NCBI RefSeq assembly: GCF_024494355.1
Contig: NZ_JAKNQY010000034.1
Coordinates: 1-62,838, forward strand
Length of the DNA: 62,838 bases
Direction of reading: 5' to 3'
Origin: Pseudomonas sp. Q11
GTDB lineage: Bacteria; Pseudomonadota; Gammaproteobacteria; Pseudomonadales; Pseudomonadaceae
Part shown: positions 17,045-26,517 of the stretch, piece after piece
How the letters are laid out: every line of letters starts with the position of its first letter
Position numbering within the stretch: position 1 is the stretch's first letter
Program-made: the position numbers and the translations under genes
Notes under the pieces: model-generated
The model's database searches: none
What the model was told of the DNA's origin: nothing
The model's input: only the letters and a program-made list of their open reading frames with translations

Positions 17045-17383
17045 ATGAAGTTTCTTTGTACCAGCGCGGAATTGCCCGACAGCAGCAGTCGCGGTTTCGA
17101 CATCGATGGGCGCAAGCTACTGGCGGTGCGTCGCGCAGGTCAGGTTTATGTTTATCTCAACCGCTGCCCGCACCGCGGTGTGCCGCTGGAATGGCGCCCC
17201 CATGAATTTCTCGACCCCAGCGCCAGCCTGATCCAGTGCGCCACCCATGGCGCACTATTTCTGATCGAAAACGGTGAATGCGTCGCCGGCCCCTGCGCCG
17301 GGCAGTTCCTCGCTGCGCTAGATAGCCGGGAGGACGAACAAGGCGTCTGGGTCGAGTTGGAGCGGCTCGAGCAACACCGGTAA
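17045..17383 (+). CDS. Small Rieske [2Fe-2S] protein
   Basis: This 112-residue soluble protein is made of a single Rieske domain. The cluster ligands are C41 and H43 (CPHRG) and C65 and H68 (CATHG). It resembles stand-alone ferredoxin-like Rieske proteins that feed oxygenases or assimilatory reductases, but no partner enzyme is nearby. Its last 66 bases overlap the 3' end of sfsA on the other strand. Confidence 0.88.
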   Translation: MKFLCTSAELPDSSSRGFDIDGRKLLAVRRAGQVYVYLNRCPHRGVPLEWRPHEFLDPSASLIQCATHGALFLIENGECVAGPCAGQFLAALDSREDEQGVWVELERLEQHR

Positions 17384-18073
17384 CGGACGGTCCACCCACA
17401 TCTGCTCAGGCGTCAGCCTCACCCCGTAGGCCAGCACTTCCACGCCAGCAGCCACAGCGTCGCGCAACGCCGCCGCGTACACCGGGTCGATTTCCTGTGC
17501 CGGACGCACTGCGTCGATGCCGCTAAGGTTGACACAATACAACTGCACCGCCCGCACGCCGTCCCGGGCCAAGTGAGCGAGCTCGCGCAGATGCCTGGCT
17601 CCACGCAAGGTCACCGCATCGGGAAACGCCGCCACGGTCGTGTCGTCAAAACCCAACGTGACACTTTTGACTTCGACCCAGGCAGAGCCGTCGTCATAGT
17701 CCAGGCGAAAATCGATACGACTGTTTTCCTGACCGTAAGCCACTTCACGCTTGAGCCCGGTAAAACCGTTCAGTTCGCTGATGACCCCGGCACGCAGGGC
17801 CTCCTCGATCAACGGGTTGGCTCGCGCGGTATTGATGCAGGCCAGCCGCCCCTGCGGGGTTTCGCCTATTTCCCAGGTGCCTGGCAATTTGCGCTTGGGG
17901 TCGCTGGAACGACTGAACCAGACTCGCGCGCCTTCGGCCATGCAATTGAGCATTGAGCCGGTGTTAGGGCAGTGAATAGTCAACAGTTCGCCTTGAACGG
18001 TCTCGATATCGGCGAGAAAACGCTTATAACGTCGAATCAGCCGACCTTCTTCCAGCGCAGGTGAAAAATCCAT
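17318..18073 (-). CDS. sfsA: SfsA, sugar fermentation stimulation protein homolog
   Basis: This 251-residue protein is of the SfsA family, a predicted nucleic-acid-binding protein with a PD-(D/E)XK-like nuclease core (for example DFRLDYDDGSAWVEVKS). Molecular function is unsettled. The usual length is about 235, and the extra 14 or so C-terminal residues lie in the overlap with the Rieske gene, as if an original stop was lost. It is coupled to the upstream aminotransferase by a one-base overlap (TGATG at 18073). Confidence 0.9.
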   Translation of the reverse strand: MDFSPALEEGRLIRRYKRFLADIETVQGELLTIHCPNTGSMLNCMAEGARVWFSRSSDPKRKLPGTWEIGETPQGRLACINTARANPLIEEALRAGVISELNGFTGLKREVAYGQENSRIDFRLDYDDGSAWVEVKSVTLGFDDTTVAAFPDAVTLRGARHLRELAHLARDGVRAVQLYCVNLSGIDAVRPAQEIDPVYAAALRDAVAAGVEVLAYGVRLTPEQMWVDRPLPVLLEPLQLDPDALFVLPAI

Positions 18074-19245
18074 CAGCCTTGCCAGCTCCGCAGTCCGCGC
18101 TCGATTCGTTCCACCGCCTCCTGGAGCCGCGGCAGGCTCTGGGTGTAGGCGAAACGCACATGGTGCCCAGCCTGGTGGCGACCGAAATCCAGCCCCGGTG
18201 TGAACGCCACGTGTTCGGTTTCCAGAAAGTGCTGGCAGAACGCAAAAGCGTCGCCGCCGAATGCACGAATGTCGGCATACAGGTAAAACGCGCCTTCTGG
18301 TTCCACCGCAATGCCGAAACCCAACTCACGCAAGGCCGGCAGTAGAAAGTCGCGACGTAGCGCGAACTCGGCCCGACGTTGCTCGAATATCTCGATGGTC
18401 GCCGGTTCGAAACAGGCCAGCGCCGCATACTGGGCCATGCTCGGCGCACTGATGTAGAGGTTCTGCGCCAGTTTTTCCAGCTCACCGACAGCCGCCGAAG
18501 GGGCCACCAGCCAGCCAAGCCGCCAACCGGTCATGCCGAAATACTTGGAAAAACTATTAAGGACAAAAGCCTCGTCGTCGACTTCCAGCACGCTCGCAGC
18601 ATCGGTGCCATAAGTCAGGCCGTGATAGATCTCATCCACCACCAGGTGACCGTTGTGGCTTTTGATGGCTTTGGACAGCCCGGCCAACTCGTCCCGACTG
18701 AGAATCGTCCCGGTCGGGTTGGCCGGCGACGCCACCAGCGCGCCTACGCTGTTCTGGTCCCAGTGGCGGTTTACCAGGTCCGGGGTCAATTGGTAACGAA
18801 CGTCGGGGCCTACCGGCACCAGTTGCGCCGCACCTTCCACCAGCCGCAAGAAGTGACGGTTGCAGGGGTAACCGGGATCAGCCAACAGCCAGTGCTTGCC
18901 CGGGTCGACCAGCAAAGCACTGGCCAGCAGCAACGCGCCGGATCCACCCGGCGTGACCAGGATGCGCCTTGGGTCAATTTCCACGCCGTAGCGATGCCCA
19001 TAAAAACCCGCGATGGCTTCGCGCAACTCGGGGATGCCACGGGCCGCCGTGTAACGGGTCTTTCCCGCCGCCAACGCGGCCTGGCCGGCCTGGATGATCG
19101 GCTGCGCCGTGGTGAAGTCCGGCTCGCCGATCTCCAGATGGATGACGTCGTGTCCGGCGGCCTGCAGTTCATTGGCACGGGCCAGTAGCGCCATCACATG
19201 GAACGGTTCAATGGCGCGGCTACGCGCACTGTAGGGCTGAGCCAT
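18073..19245 (-). CDS. Class I/II PLP-dependent aminotransferase
   Basis: This 390-residue fold-type I aminotransferase has SPANPTGT (173-180), the cofactor-binding DEIYHG (204-209), the Schiff-base lysine K234 in NSFSKYFGMTGWR, and arginines for substrate carboxylates. The family includes aspartate, alanine and aromatic aminotransferases. The exact substrate cannot be read from the sequence. It forms an operon with sfsA and is divergent from dksA. Confidence 0.88.
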   Translation of the reverse strand: MAQPYSARSRAIEPFHVMALLARANELQAAGHDVIHLEIGEPDFTTAQPIIQAGQAALAAGKTRYTAARGIPELREAIAGFYGHRYGVEIDPRRILVTPGGSGALLLASALLVDPGKHWLLADPGYPCNRHFLRLVEGAAQLVPVGPDVRYQLTPDLVNRHWDQNSVGALVASPANPTGTILSRDELAGLSKAIKSHNGHLVVDEIYHGLTYGTDAASVLEVDDEAFVLNSFSKYFGMTGWRLGWLVAPSAAVGELEKLAQNLYISAPSMAQYAALACFEPATIEIFEQRRAEFALRRDFLLPALRELGFGIAVEPEGAFYLYADIRAFGGDAFAFCQHFLETEHVAFTPGLDFGRHQAGHHVRFAYTQSLPRLQEAVERIERGLRSWQG

Positions 19246-19588
19246 TAGCCTTGCTTCTCACAAAAAGAACCGATTCTACCCAACTCTCTGGCCAACACAG
19301 AAACAACTGCGGGAACGCGCCCGAACTCAGGGGACCGGCGGCGTTGCAGGAAATGACTCCGGCGATTGGCCCAGGCTTGACTAGAATCAAGCATTGAGCA
19401 GGTTTGCTGCCCCACCGGACCGAACCCGACCACCCGTCGCAAGCCCCGGCCACCGCAGGCTCGACAACCGGGAGTAGCGCGGCCCGATTTGATCTGGTAA
19501 GTTCGCCCGCTTGCAGCCGCAGGGCCGGCAGGTGTCGGTGATGGAGCAATCCTGCGTAGTGGATTACAAGAGTAGAGGCGGTCCATTC
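19246..19588. other. Divergent aminotransferase / dksA intergenic region
   Basis: These 343 bases hold no gene that I can support. A palindrome GCTTGACTAGAATCAAGC (19376-19393) contains a TAGAAT that could be a -10 for dksA, but no good -35 accompanies it. The dksA frame is open back to 19511 without a better start. Confidence 0.4.
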
Positions 19589-20032
19589 ATGCCCACCCAA
19601 GCAAAGCAGAATCAAAATCAGTCGCTCAGCGGGTTTGAGCCATATGTCCCGCAAGCCGGCGAAGAGTACATGGGCGCCCCCATGCGCGCGCACTTCACCA
19701 AGATCCTGAACAAGTGGAAACAGGACTTGATGCAGGAAGTCGACCGCACCGTTGATCATATGAAAGACGATGCCGCCAACTTCCCCGACCCGGCCGACCG
19801 AGCCAGTCAGGAAGAAGAATTCAGCCTCGAACTGCGCGCCCGCGACCGTGAGCGTAAGCTCATCAAGAAAATCGACAAGACATTGCAACTGATCGAAGAT
19901 GAAGAATACGGTTGGTGCGAGTCCTGCGGCGTCGAGATCGGCGTCAAACGACTGGAAGCACGTCCGACCGCCGACATGTGTGTCGACTGCAAGACGCTGG
20001 CGGAAATCAAGGAAAAACAGGTCGGCAAATAA
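19589..20032 (+). CDS. dksA: DksA, RNA polymerase-binding stringent response factor
   Basis: The 147-residue DksA enters the RNA polymerase secondary channel and works with ppGpp to down-regulate stable RNA genes. It has a coiled-coil with the acidic tip D67-x-x-D70-x-A72 and a four-cysteine zinc finger (C110, C113, C131, C134). The ATG at 19589 gives the family's standard length; an upstream in-frame extension is ignored. A strong terminator follows, then gluQ. Confidence 0.97.
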   Translation: MPTQAKQNQNQSLSGFEPYVPQAGEEYMGAPMRAHFTKILNKWKQDLMQEVDRTVDHMKDDAANFPDPADRASQEEEFSLELRARDRERKLIKKIDKTLQLIEDEEYGWCESCGVEIGVKRLEARPTADMCVDCKTLAEIKEKQVGK

Positions 20033-20052
20033 ATTGTCGGGGCTGTAACCGA

Positions 20053-20082
20053 AAACGGAGCGTTCACACGCTCCGTTTTTTG
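20053..20082 (+). terminator. dksA terminator
   Basis: AACGGAGCGT and ACGCTCCGTT form a 10-base-pair stem with a 4-nt loop, followed by a run of T. It ends dksA transcription, though read-through into gluQ is common for this gene pair. Confidence 0.9.
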
Positions 20083-20114
20083 TTTCTGATTACGTCCCAC
20101 ACGCCTGGTTCCCT

Positions 20115-20203
20115 TGTGGGAGCGAGCCTGCTCGCGATCGCGGTGGGTCAGTCACAGCAATGCCGACTGATGAGACGCTATCGCGAGCAGGCTCGCTCCC
20201 ACA
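20115..20203. repeat. REPIN between dksA and gluQ
   Basis: It has the same TGTGGGAGC...GCTCCCACA inverted pair as the element at 16921. It lies between the dksA terminator and the gluQ start. Confidence 0.9.
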
Positions 20204-20266
20204 GAGGGGTGAGAGTGGTCATCAAGATATGTATTCCCACCGCGTAGACCCAGTAACATTTACCTT

Positions 20267-21157
20267 ATGATCCCCAGCCCCCCCTACATCGGCCGCTTCG
20301 CCCCCACGCCCAGCGGCCACCTGCACTTCGGCTCACTGGTCGCCGCGCTGGCGTCCTATCTGGATGCCCGGGCCGTGGGCGGGCGCTGGTTGTTGCGCAT
20401 GGAGGACCTCGACCCGCCACGGGAAGAGCCTGGCGCACAAGCGGCAATCTTGAAGGCACTGCAAAGCTACGGGTTTGAATGGGACGGCGAGATGGTCCGC
20501 CAGAGTGAGCGCCATGAGGCCTACGACCAGGTCATCAATCGCCTGCTCAGCCAGGGTCTGGCCTATGCCTGCACCTGCTCGCGCAAACAACTGGAACCGT
20601 ATCAGGGCATTTATCCGGGACTGTGCCGCAACGCCGGCCACGACGCCAAAGACGCGGCCATCCGCCTGCGCGTCCCTGAGCTGGCGTATCACTTCAGCGA
20701 TCGCGTACAAGGCCAGTTCCGCCAACACCTGGGCCGGGAAGTCGGCGATTTCGTGATTCGCCGTCGCGACGGACTCTATGCTTATCAACTGGCGGTGGTG
20801 CTGGATGACGCCTGGCAAGGGGTGACCGATATCGTGCGCGGCGCCGACCTACTGGACTCCACGCCACGCCAGCTCTACCTGCAAGAGCTGCTCGGTTTGC
20901 CACAACCGCGCTACCTGCATGTACCGCTGATCACTCAGCCGGACGGGCACAAGCTCGGCAAATCCTACCGCTCGCCTCCGCTGACGCCCGACCAGGCCAC
21001 GCCGCTGTTGTTGCGGGCGTTGCGCGCGCTGGGACAACAGCCGGGCCCCGAACGGGTCGACGTCAGCCCCCAGGAGCTGCTGGACTGGGGCATTCGCCAC
21101 TGGGATGCGGGCAAGATCCCGCGCACATTGACCCTGCCAGAGGCGCAAATCCGTTGA
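20267..21157 (+). CDS. gluQ: Glutamyl-Q tRNA(Asp) synthetase
   Basis: This 296-residue paralogue of the GluRS catalytic domain lacks an anticodon-binding domain and attaches glutamate to queuosine in the tRNA-Asp anticodon. It shows a HIGH-like HLHFGS (18-23), a KLGKS in place of KMSKS, and a zinc site C102, C104, Y116, C120. Linkage to dksA is conserved in gammaproteobacteria. Confidence 0.95.
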   Translation: MIPSPPYIGRFAPTPSGHLHFGSLVAALASYLDARAVGGRWLLRMEDLDPPREEPGAQAAILKALQSYGFEWDGEMVRQSERHEAYDQVINRLLSQGLAYACTCSRKQLEPYQGIYPGLCRNAGHDAKDAAIRLRVPELAYHFSDRVQGQFRQHLGREVGDFVIRRRDGLYAYQLAVVLDDAWQGVTDIVRGADLLDSTPRQLYLQELLGLPQPRYLHVPLITQPDGHKLGKSYRSPPLTPDQATPLLLRALRALGQQPGPERVDVSPQELLDWGIRHWDAGKIPRTLTLPEAQIR

Positions 21158-21234
21158 CGGCGCTTGCAGCTTGGCGCTCATCCGTTACCATCGCCGCACG
21201 TTTTCGGGCACGCGCTTAAAAAAGAGAGGCCGGG

Positions 21235-21411
21235 ATGTACATCTATCGCTTGGTCCTGCTCCTGGTAGTGGGGATTTATCTGTTCTCCCCGGCCATCATG
21301 GATTGGTGGATCGACGCCACGGGTGCCTGGTATCGGCCGTATCTGCTTTGGCTGATCCTGATCGTCGTGACCTTCATCCTGCAGAGCCAAAAAGATGCCG
21401 ATGAGCTTTAG
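21235..21411 (+). CDS. cbrX: CbrX-like small membrane protein upstream of CbrA
   Basis: This short gene encodes 58 residues with two hydrophobic helices (residues about 4-20 and 37-50) separated by a Trp-rich loop (MDWWIDATGAWYRPY). AGAGAGGCCGGG precedes the ATG. Its end overlaps the cbrA start by 17 bases, so cbrA translation is probably coupled to it. A small ORF of this kind (cbrX) is described upstream of cbrA in P. putida. The symbol is assigned by position and size. Confidence 0.75.
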   Translation: MYIYRLVLLLVVGIYLFSPAIMDWWIDATGAWYRPYLLWLILIVVTFILQSQKDADEL

Positions 21412-24349
21412 CCTGACCCAGATGATCCTGATCAGCGCCGCCTACCTGGCGGTGCTGTTCGGTGTAGCCTGGATCAGCGAACGGGGCATGATCCCCCGGG
21501 CGATCATCCGCCACCCGCTGACCTACACCCTGTCGCTGGGGGTCTACGCCAGCGCATGGGCGTTCTATGGCACGGTCGGGCTGGCCTATCAGTACGGCTA
21601 CGGCTTTCTGTCCAGCTATCTGGGTGTATCGGGGGCCTTCCTGCTGGCGCCGGTGTTGCTCTACCCGATCCTGAAAATCACCCGCACCTACCAGCTATCA
21701 TCCCTGGCCGACCTGTTCGCCTTTCGCTTTCGCAGCACCTGGGCCGGCGCGCTGACCACGATTTTCATGCTGGTGGGCGTACTGCCGTTGCTGGCCCTGC
21801 AGATCCAGGCAGTGGCCGACTCCATCAGCATCCTCACCCGCGAACCGGTGCAACATCGGGTGGCGCTGAGTTTCTGCGCGCTGATCATCCTCTTCACGAT
21901 TTTCTTCGGTTCCCGCCACATCGCCACCCGGGAGAAACACGAAGGCCTGGTGTTCGCCATTGCCTTCGAATCGGTGATCAAACTGATCGCCATCGGCGGC
22001 GTCGGCCTCTATGCCCTGTACGGCGTATTCGATGGCCCGCAACAACTGGAGTTGTGGCTGCTGCAGAACCAGACCGCCCTTGCCGCCCTGCACACACCTC
22101 TGCAGGAAGGCCCGTGGCGCACGCTGTTGCTGGTGTTCTTCGCGTCAGCGATCGTCATGCCGCACATGTACCACATGACCTTTACCGAAAACCTCAATCC
22201 ACGCTCGCTGGTGAGCGCGAGCTGGGGCCTGCCGCTGTTCCTGCTGCTGATGAGTCTGGCGGTGCCGCTGATCCTGTGGGCCGGGCTAAAGCTGGGGGCC
22301 AGCACCAATCCTGAGTATTTCACCCTCGGCATCGGCATCGCCGCCAACAGCAAGGCCCTGGCGTTGCTGGCCTACATCGGTGGCCTGTCGGCGGCCAGCG
22401 GCCTGATCATCGTCACCACGCTGGCGCTGTCAGGCATGGCCCTCAACCATCTGGTGCTGCCGCTCTACCAGCCGCCGGCCGAGGGCAATATCTACCGCTG
22501 GCTGAAATGGACCCGCCGGGCACTGATCGTCGCCATCATCATGGCCGGCTACGGCTTTTACCTGATGCTGGGAGAAGGACAGGACCTGGCCAACCTCGGC
22601 ATTGTCGCGTTCGTCGCCACCTTGCAGTTCCTGCCCGGCGTACTGTCGGTGCTGTATTGGCCAACCGCCAACCGCCGTGGCTTTATCGCCGGTCTGCTGG
22701 CGGGGATCCTGGTGTGGCTGGTCGCCATGCTGTTGCCACTGCTGGGCAACATGCAAGGGTTCTATATTCCGCTGCTGAACATGATCTACGTGCTCGATGA
22801 CACCAGTTGGCACATGGCGGCCATCGCTTCCCTGGCGGCGAACGTGCTGATGTTCACCCTGATTTCACTGTTCACCAACGCCAGCAGCGAAGAGGCCAGC
22901 GCCGCCGAAGCCTGCGCGGTGGACAACGTCCGCCGTCCGCAGCGTCGGGAATTGCACGCTGCCTCGCCCCAGGAGTTCGCCACGCAACTGGCCAAACCCT
23001 TGGGCGCCAAGGCCGCGCAAAAAGAAGTCGAACAGGCTCTGCGCGACCTCTACCTGCCCTTCGATGAACGCCGTCCATATGCCCTGCGTCGCCTGCGGGA
23101 CCGGATCGAAGCCAACCTGTCCGGCCTGATGGGCCCCAGCGTTGCCCAGGACATGGTCGAGACGTTCCTGCCCTATAAGGCCGGCGGCGAGAACTATGTC
23201 ACTGAAGACATCCACTTCATCGAGAGCCGTCTGGAAGACTACCACTCGCGCCTCACCGGCCTTGCCGCTGAACTCGACGCCTTGCGCCGCTACCACCGCC
23301 AGACCTTGCAGGAACTGCCGATGGGCGTGTGCTCCCTGGCCAAGGACCAGGAAATCCTGATGTGGAACAAGGCCATGGAAGAACTCACCGGAATCGCCGC
23401 CCAGCGTGTGGTCGGTTCACGCCTGAGTACCCTGAGTGAGCCGTGGAAAGGCCTGCTGCAAGGCTTCATCGACCTGCCGGATGAGCATTTGCACAAGCAG
23501 CACCTGGCCCTCGACGGCCAGACTCGCTGGCTTAACCTGCACAAGGCGGCGATCGACGAGCCGCTGGCACCGGGTAACAGCGGCCTGGTGTTGCTGGTGG
23601 AAGACCTCACCGACACTCAGATGCTCGAAGACAAGCTGGTTCACTCCGAACGGCTGGCCAGCATCGGTCGGCTGGCCGCCGGGGTGGCCCACGAAATCGG
23701 CAACCCGATCACCGGTATCGCCTGCCTGGCGCAAAACCTGCGCGAAGAGCGCGAGGACGATGGTGAGCTGACGGAAATCAGCGGCCAGATCCTCGAACAG
23801 ACCAAGCGTGTGTCGCGTATCGTCCAGTCGCTGATGAGCTTCGCCCATGCCGGTGGCCACCAGCACAACGACGAACCCGTCTGTCTGGCCGAAGTGGCCC
23901 AGGACGCCATTGGTCTGCTGGCCCTTAACCGGCGCAATTTCGAGGTGCAATTCTTCAACCTGTGCGACCCGGACCATTGGGTCGACGGCGACCCCCAGCG
24001 GCTCGCCCAAGTACTGATCAACCTGCTGTCCAACGCCCGCGACGCCTCACCTGCGGGCAGCGCGGTGCGGGTCAAGAGCGAAGCCAGCGAACACACGATC
24101 GACCTGATCGTCGAAGACGAAGGCAGCGGTATTCCACAGAACATCATGGACCGATTGTTCGAACCTTTCTTCACCACCAAGGACCCGGGCGAAGGCACCG
24201 GTCTGGGCCTTGCACTGGTCTATTCCATCGTTGAAGAGCATTATGGACAAATCACCATCGACAGCCCGGCCGATGTACAAAGCCAACGCGGCACCCGTAT
24301 ACGGGTGACCTTGCCGCGTCATGTCGAAGCGACGTCCGCTGTGAACTGA
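21395..24349 (+). CDS. cbrA: CbrA sensor histidine kinase with transporter-like module
   Basis: This 984-residue hybrid protein has an N-terminal solute:sodium-symporter-like domain of about 12-13 helices (residues 1-500), a linker, a PAS domain (about 640-740) and a histidine kinase with phosphorylated H766 in AAGVAHEIGNPITG, then the ATPase G-boxes (DEGSGIP, GTGLGLAL). It governs use of histidine, arginine and other poor carbon and nitrogen sources with CbrB. An alternative start at 21401 (MSFSLTQM) would shorten it by two residues. cbrB follows after 22 bases. Confidence 0.95.
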   Translation: MPMSFSLTQMILISAAYLAVLFGVAWISERGMIPRAIIRHPLTYTLSLGVYASAWAFYGTVGLAYQYGYGFLSSYLGVSGAFLLAPVLLYPILKITRTYQLSSLADLFAFRFRSTWAGALTTIFMLVGVLPLLALQIQAVADSISILTREPVQHRVALSFCALIILFTIFFGSRHIATREKHEGLVFAIAFESVIKLIAIGGVGLYALYGVFDGPQQLELWLLQNQTALAALHTPLQEGPWRTLLLVFFASAIVMPHMYHMTFTENLNPRSLVSASWGLPLFLLLMSLAVPLILWAGLKLGASTNPEYFTLGIGIAANSKALALLAYIGGLSAASGLIIVTTLALSGMALNHLVLPLYQPPAEGNIYRWLKWTRRALIVAIIMAGYGFYLMLGEGQDLANLGIVAFVATLQFLPGVLSVLYWPTANRRGFIAGLLAGILVWLVAMLLPLLGNMQGFYIPLLNMIYVLDDTSWHMAAIASLAANVLMFTLISLFTNASSEEASAAEACAVDNVRRPQRRELHAASPQEFATQLAKPLGAKAAQKEVEQALRDLYLPFDERRPYALRRLRDRIEANLSGLMGPSVAQDMVETFLPYKAGGENYVTEDIHFIESRLEDYHSRLTGLAAELDALRRYHRQTLQELPMGVCSLAKDQEILMWNKAMEELTGIAAQRVVGSRLSTLSEPWKGLLQGFIDLPDEHLHKQHLALDGQTRWLNLHKAAIDEPLAPGNSGLVLLVEDLTDTQMLEDKLVHSERLASIGRLAAGVAHEIGNPITGIACLAQNLREEREDDGELTEISGQILEQTKRVSRIVQSLMSFAHAGGHQHNDEPVCLAEVAQDAIGLLALNRRNFEVQFFNLCDPDHWVDGDPQRLAQVLINLLSNARDASPAGSAVRVKSEASEHTIDLIVEDEGSGIPQNIMDRLFEPFFTTKDPGEGTGLGLALVYSIVEEHYGQITIDSPADVQSQRGTRIRVTLPRHVEATSAVN

Positions 24350-24371
24350 GACCGTCGAGAGAATCGAATCA

Positions 24372-25802
<1,431 letters not shown>

Positions 25803-25811
25803 GGCGCGCGG

Positions 25812-25862
25812 GTAACACCGCCAAATGTGAAAAAACTGTTACCTCAGCTTTTTCACGTAACA
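25812..25862 (+). promoter_or_regulatory. CbrB-binding region upstream of crcZ
   Basis: TGTTAC (25837-25842) and GTAACA (25857-25862) are separated by exactly 14 bases, matching my recollection of the CbrB site in P. putida (TGTTAC-N12-14-GTAACA). A further GTAACA lies at 25812-25817, and a GTAAC at 25878-25883 inside the terminator loop may be a third half-site. The array sits about 100-175 bases before the sigma-54 promoter, a normal enhancer distance. Confidence 0.65.
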
Positions 25863-25901
25863 AAAGCCGGGGTTTACGGTAACGAAACCCCGGCTTTTTT
25901 T
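25863..25901 (+). terminator. cbrB terminator
   Basis: AAAGCCGGGGTTT pairs with AAACCCCGGCTTT around a 9-nt loop and is followed by a T-run. It separates cbrAB mRNA from crcZ, and abuts the CbrB half-site at 25857. Confidence 0.92.
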
Positions 25902-25960
25902 CGCCCCGAGAAAACCGAAAAACCCATAATCCCCCCGGTTTTGCTGGGGTTCGCAAAAGT

Positions 25961-25976
25961 TGGCACGCACCCTGCT
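25961..25976 (+). promoter_or_regulatory. Sigma-54 promoter of crcZ
   Basis: TGGCACGCACCCTGCT has the -24 GG (25962-25963) and -12 GC (25974-25975) separated by ten bases, a close match to the sigma-54 consensus. Predicted transcription start is near 25987. Confidence 0.85.
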
Positions 25977-25986
25977 ATAGCTTTGG

Positions 25987-26353
25987 TACAAGAACAATAA
26001 CAAGCCATGTAAACGATAATAAAAATAAGACGAATCGACTCACGCACAATAAAAACAAGACGGCGAGAGGCGCAGCTAACTGATTCTTTTGGAGAGGCGT
26101 TGTATTTGGGGCTTGCCCCACGACCAGGCCGAGAACAATAAAACTGTCTCAAGACAGGTGCCTGAACTGGTTGGATCGATTGATCACTGCAGCACAGCGA
26201 CCAAAGCAATCCGTTTGCTCTTGACTCCCGGATGGGAGTGTCACGAAGGGAAAACCTCGTGGCGCGGGCACTCAACAAAAACAAGAAGCCCGAAACCAAT
26301 AATAAAAATAGAGCACGCAACTAATTCTGGGGGAGCTTCGGCTCCCCCTGTGG
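25987..26353 (+). ncRNA. crcZ: CrcZ, Crc/Hfq-sequestering small RNA
   Basis: This is a roughly 367-nt RNA whose A-rich CA motifs (AANAANAA) bind Hfq/Crc and lift carbon catabolite repression. Six motifs are readable: 25993-26000, 26018-26025, 26048-26055, 26134-26141, 26274-26281 and 26298-26305. The 3' end is placed at a GGGGGAGC/GCTCCCCC stem with a UUCG loop (26329-26348). Position between cbrB and pcnB and the sigma-54 promoter are as in other pseudomonads. Confidence 0.9.
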
Positions 26354-26517
26354 TTTCTGTCGTTCCGCCTCCCCGCAGCCTACAAGGCTTGTCGCTTGAA
26401 GCTTGCAGCTCAAAACGCCTGCGTCCTACACCATCCCTCGACTAAATGCTAGAATCCCCGCCCATCATGCGGTCACTCTTCGTTTTTGGCCGAATATTCC
26501 TTCAAACAGTGCATCCC

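Noticed and set aside
25874..26320. A 148-codon minus-strand frame over crcZ
   Set aside because: The region is explained by the CrcZ RNA with its promoter and CA motifs; the frame is not protein-like.
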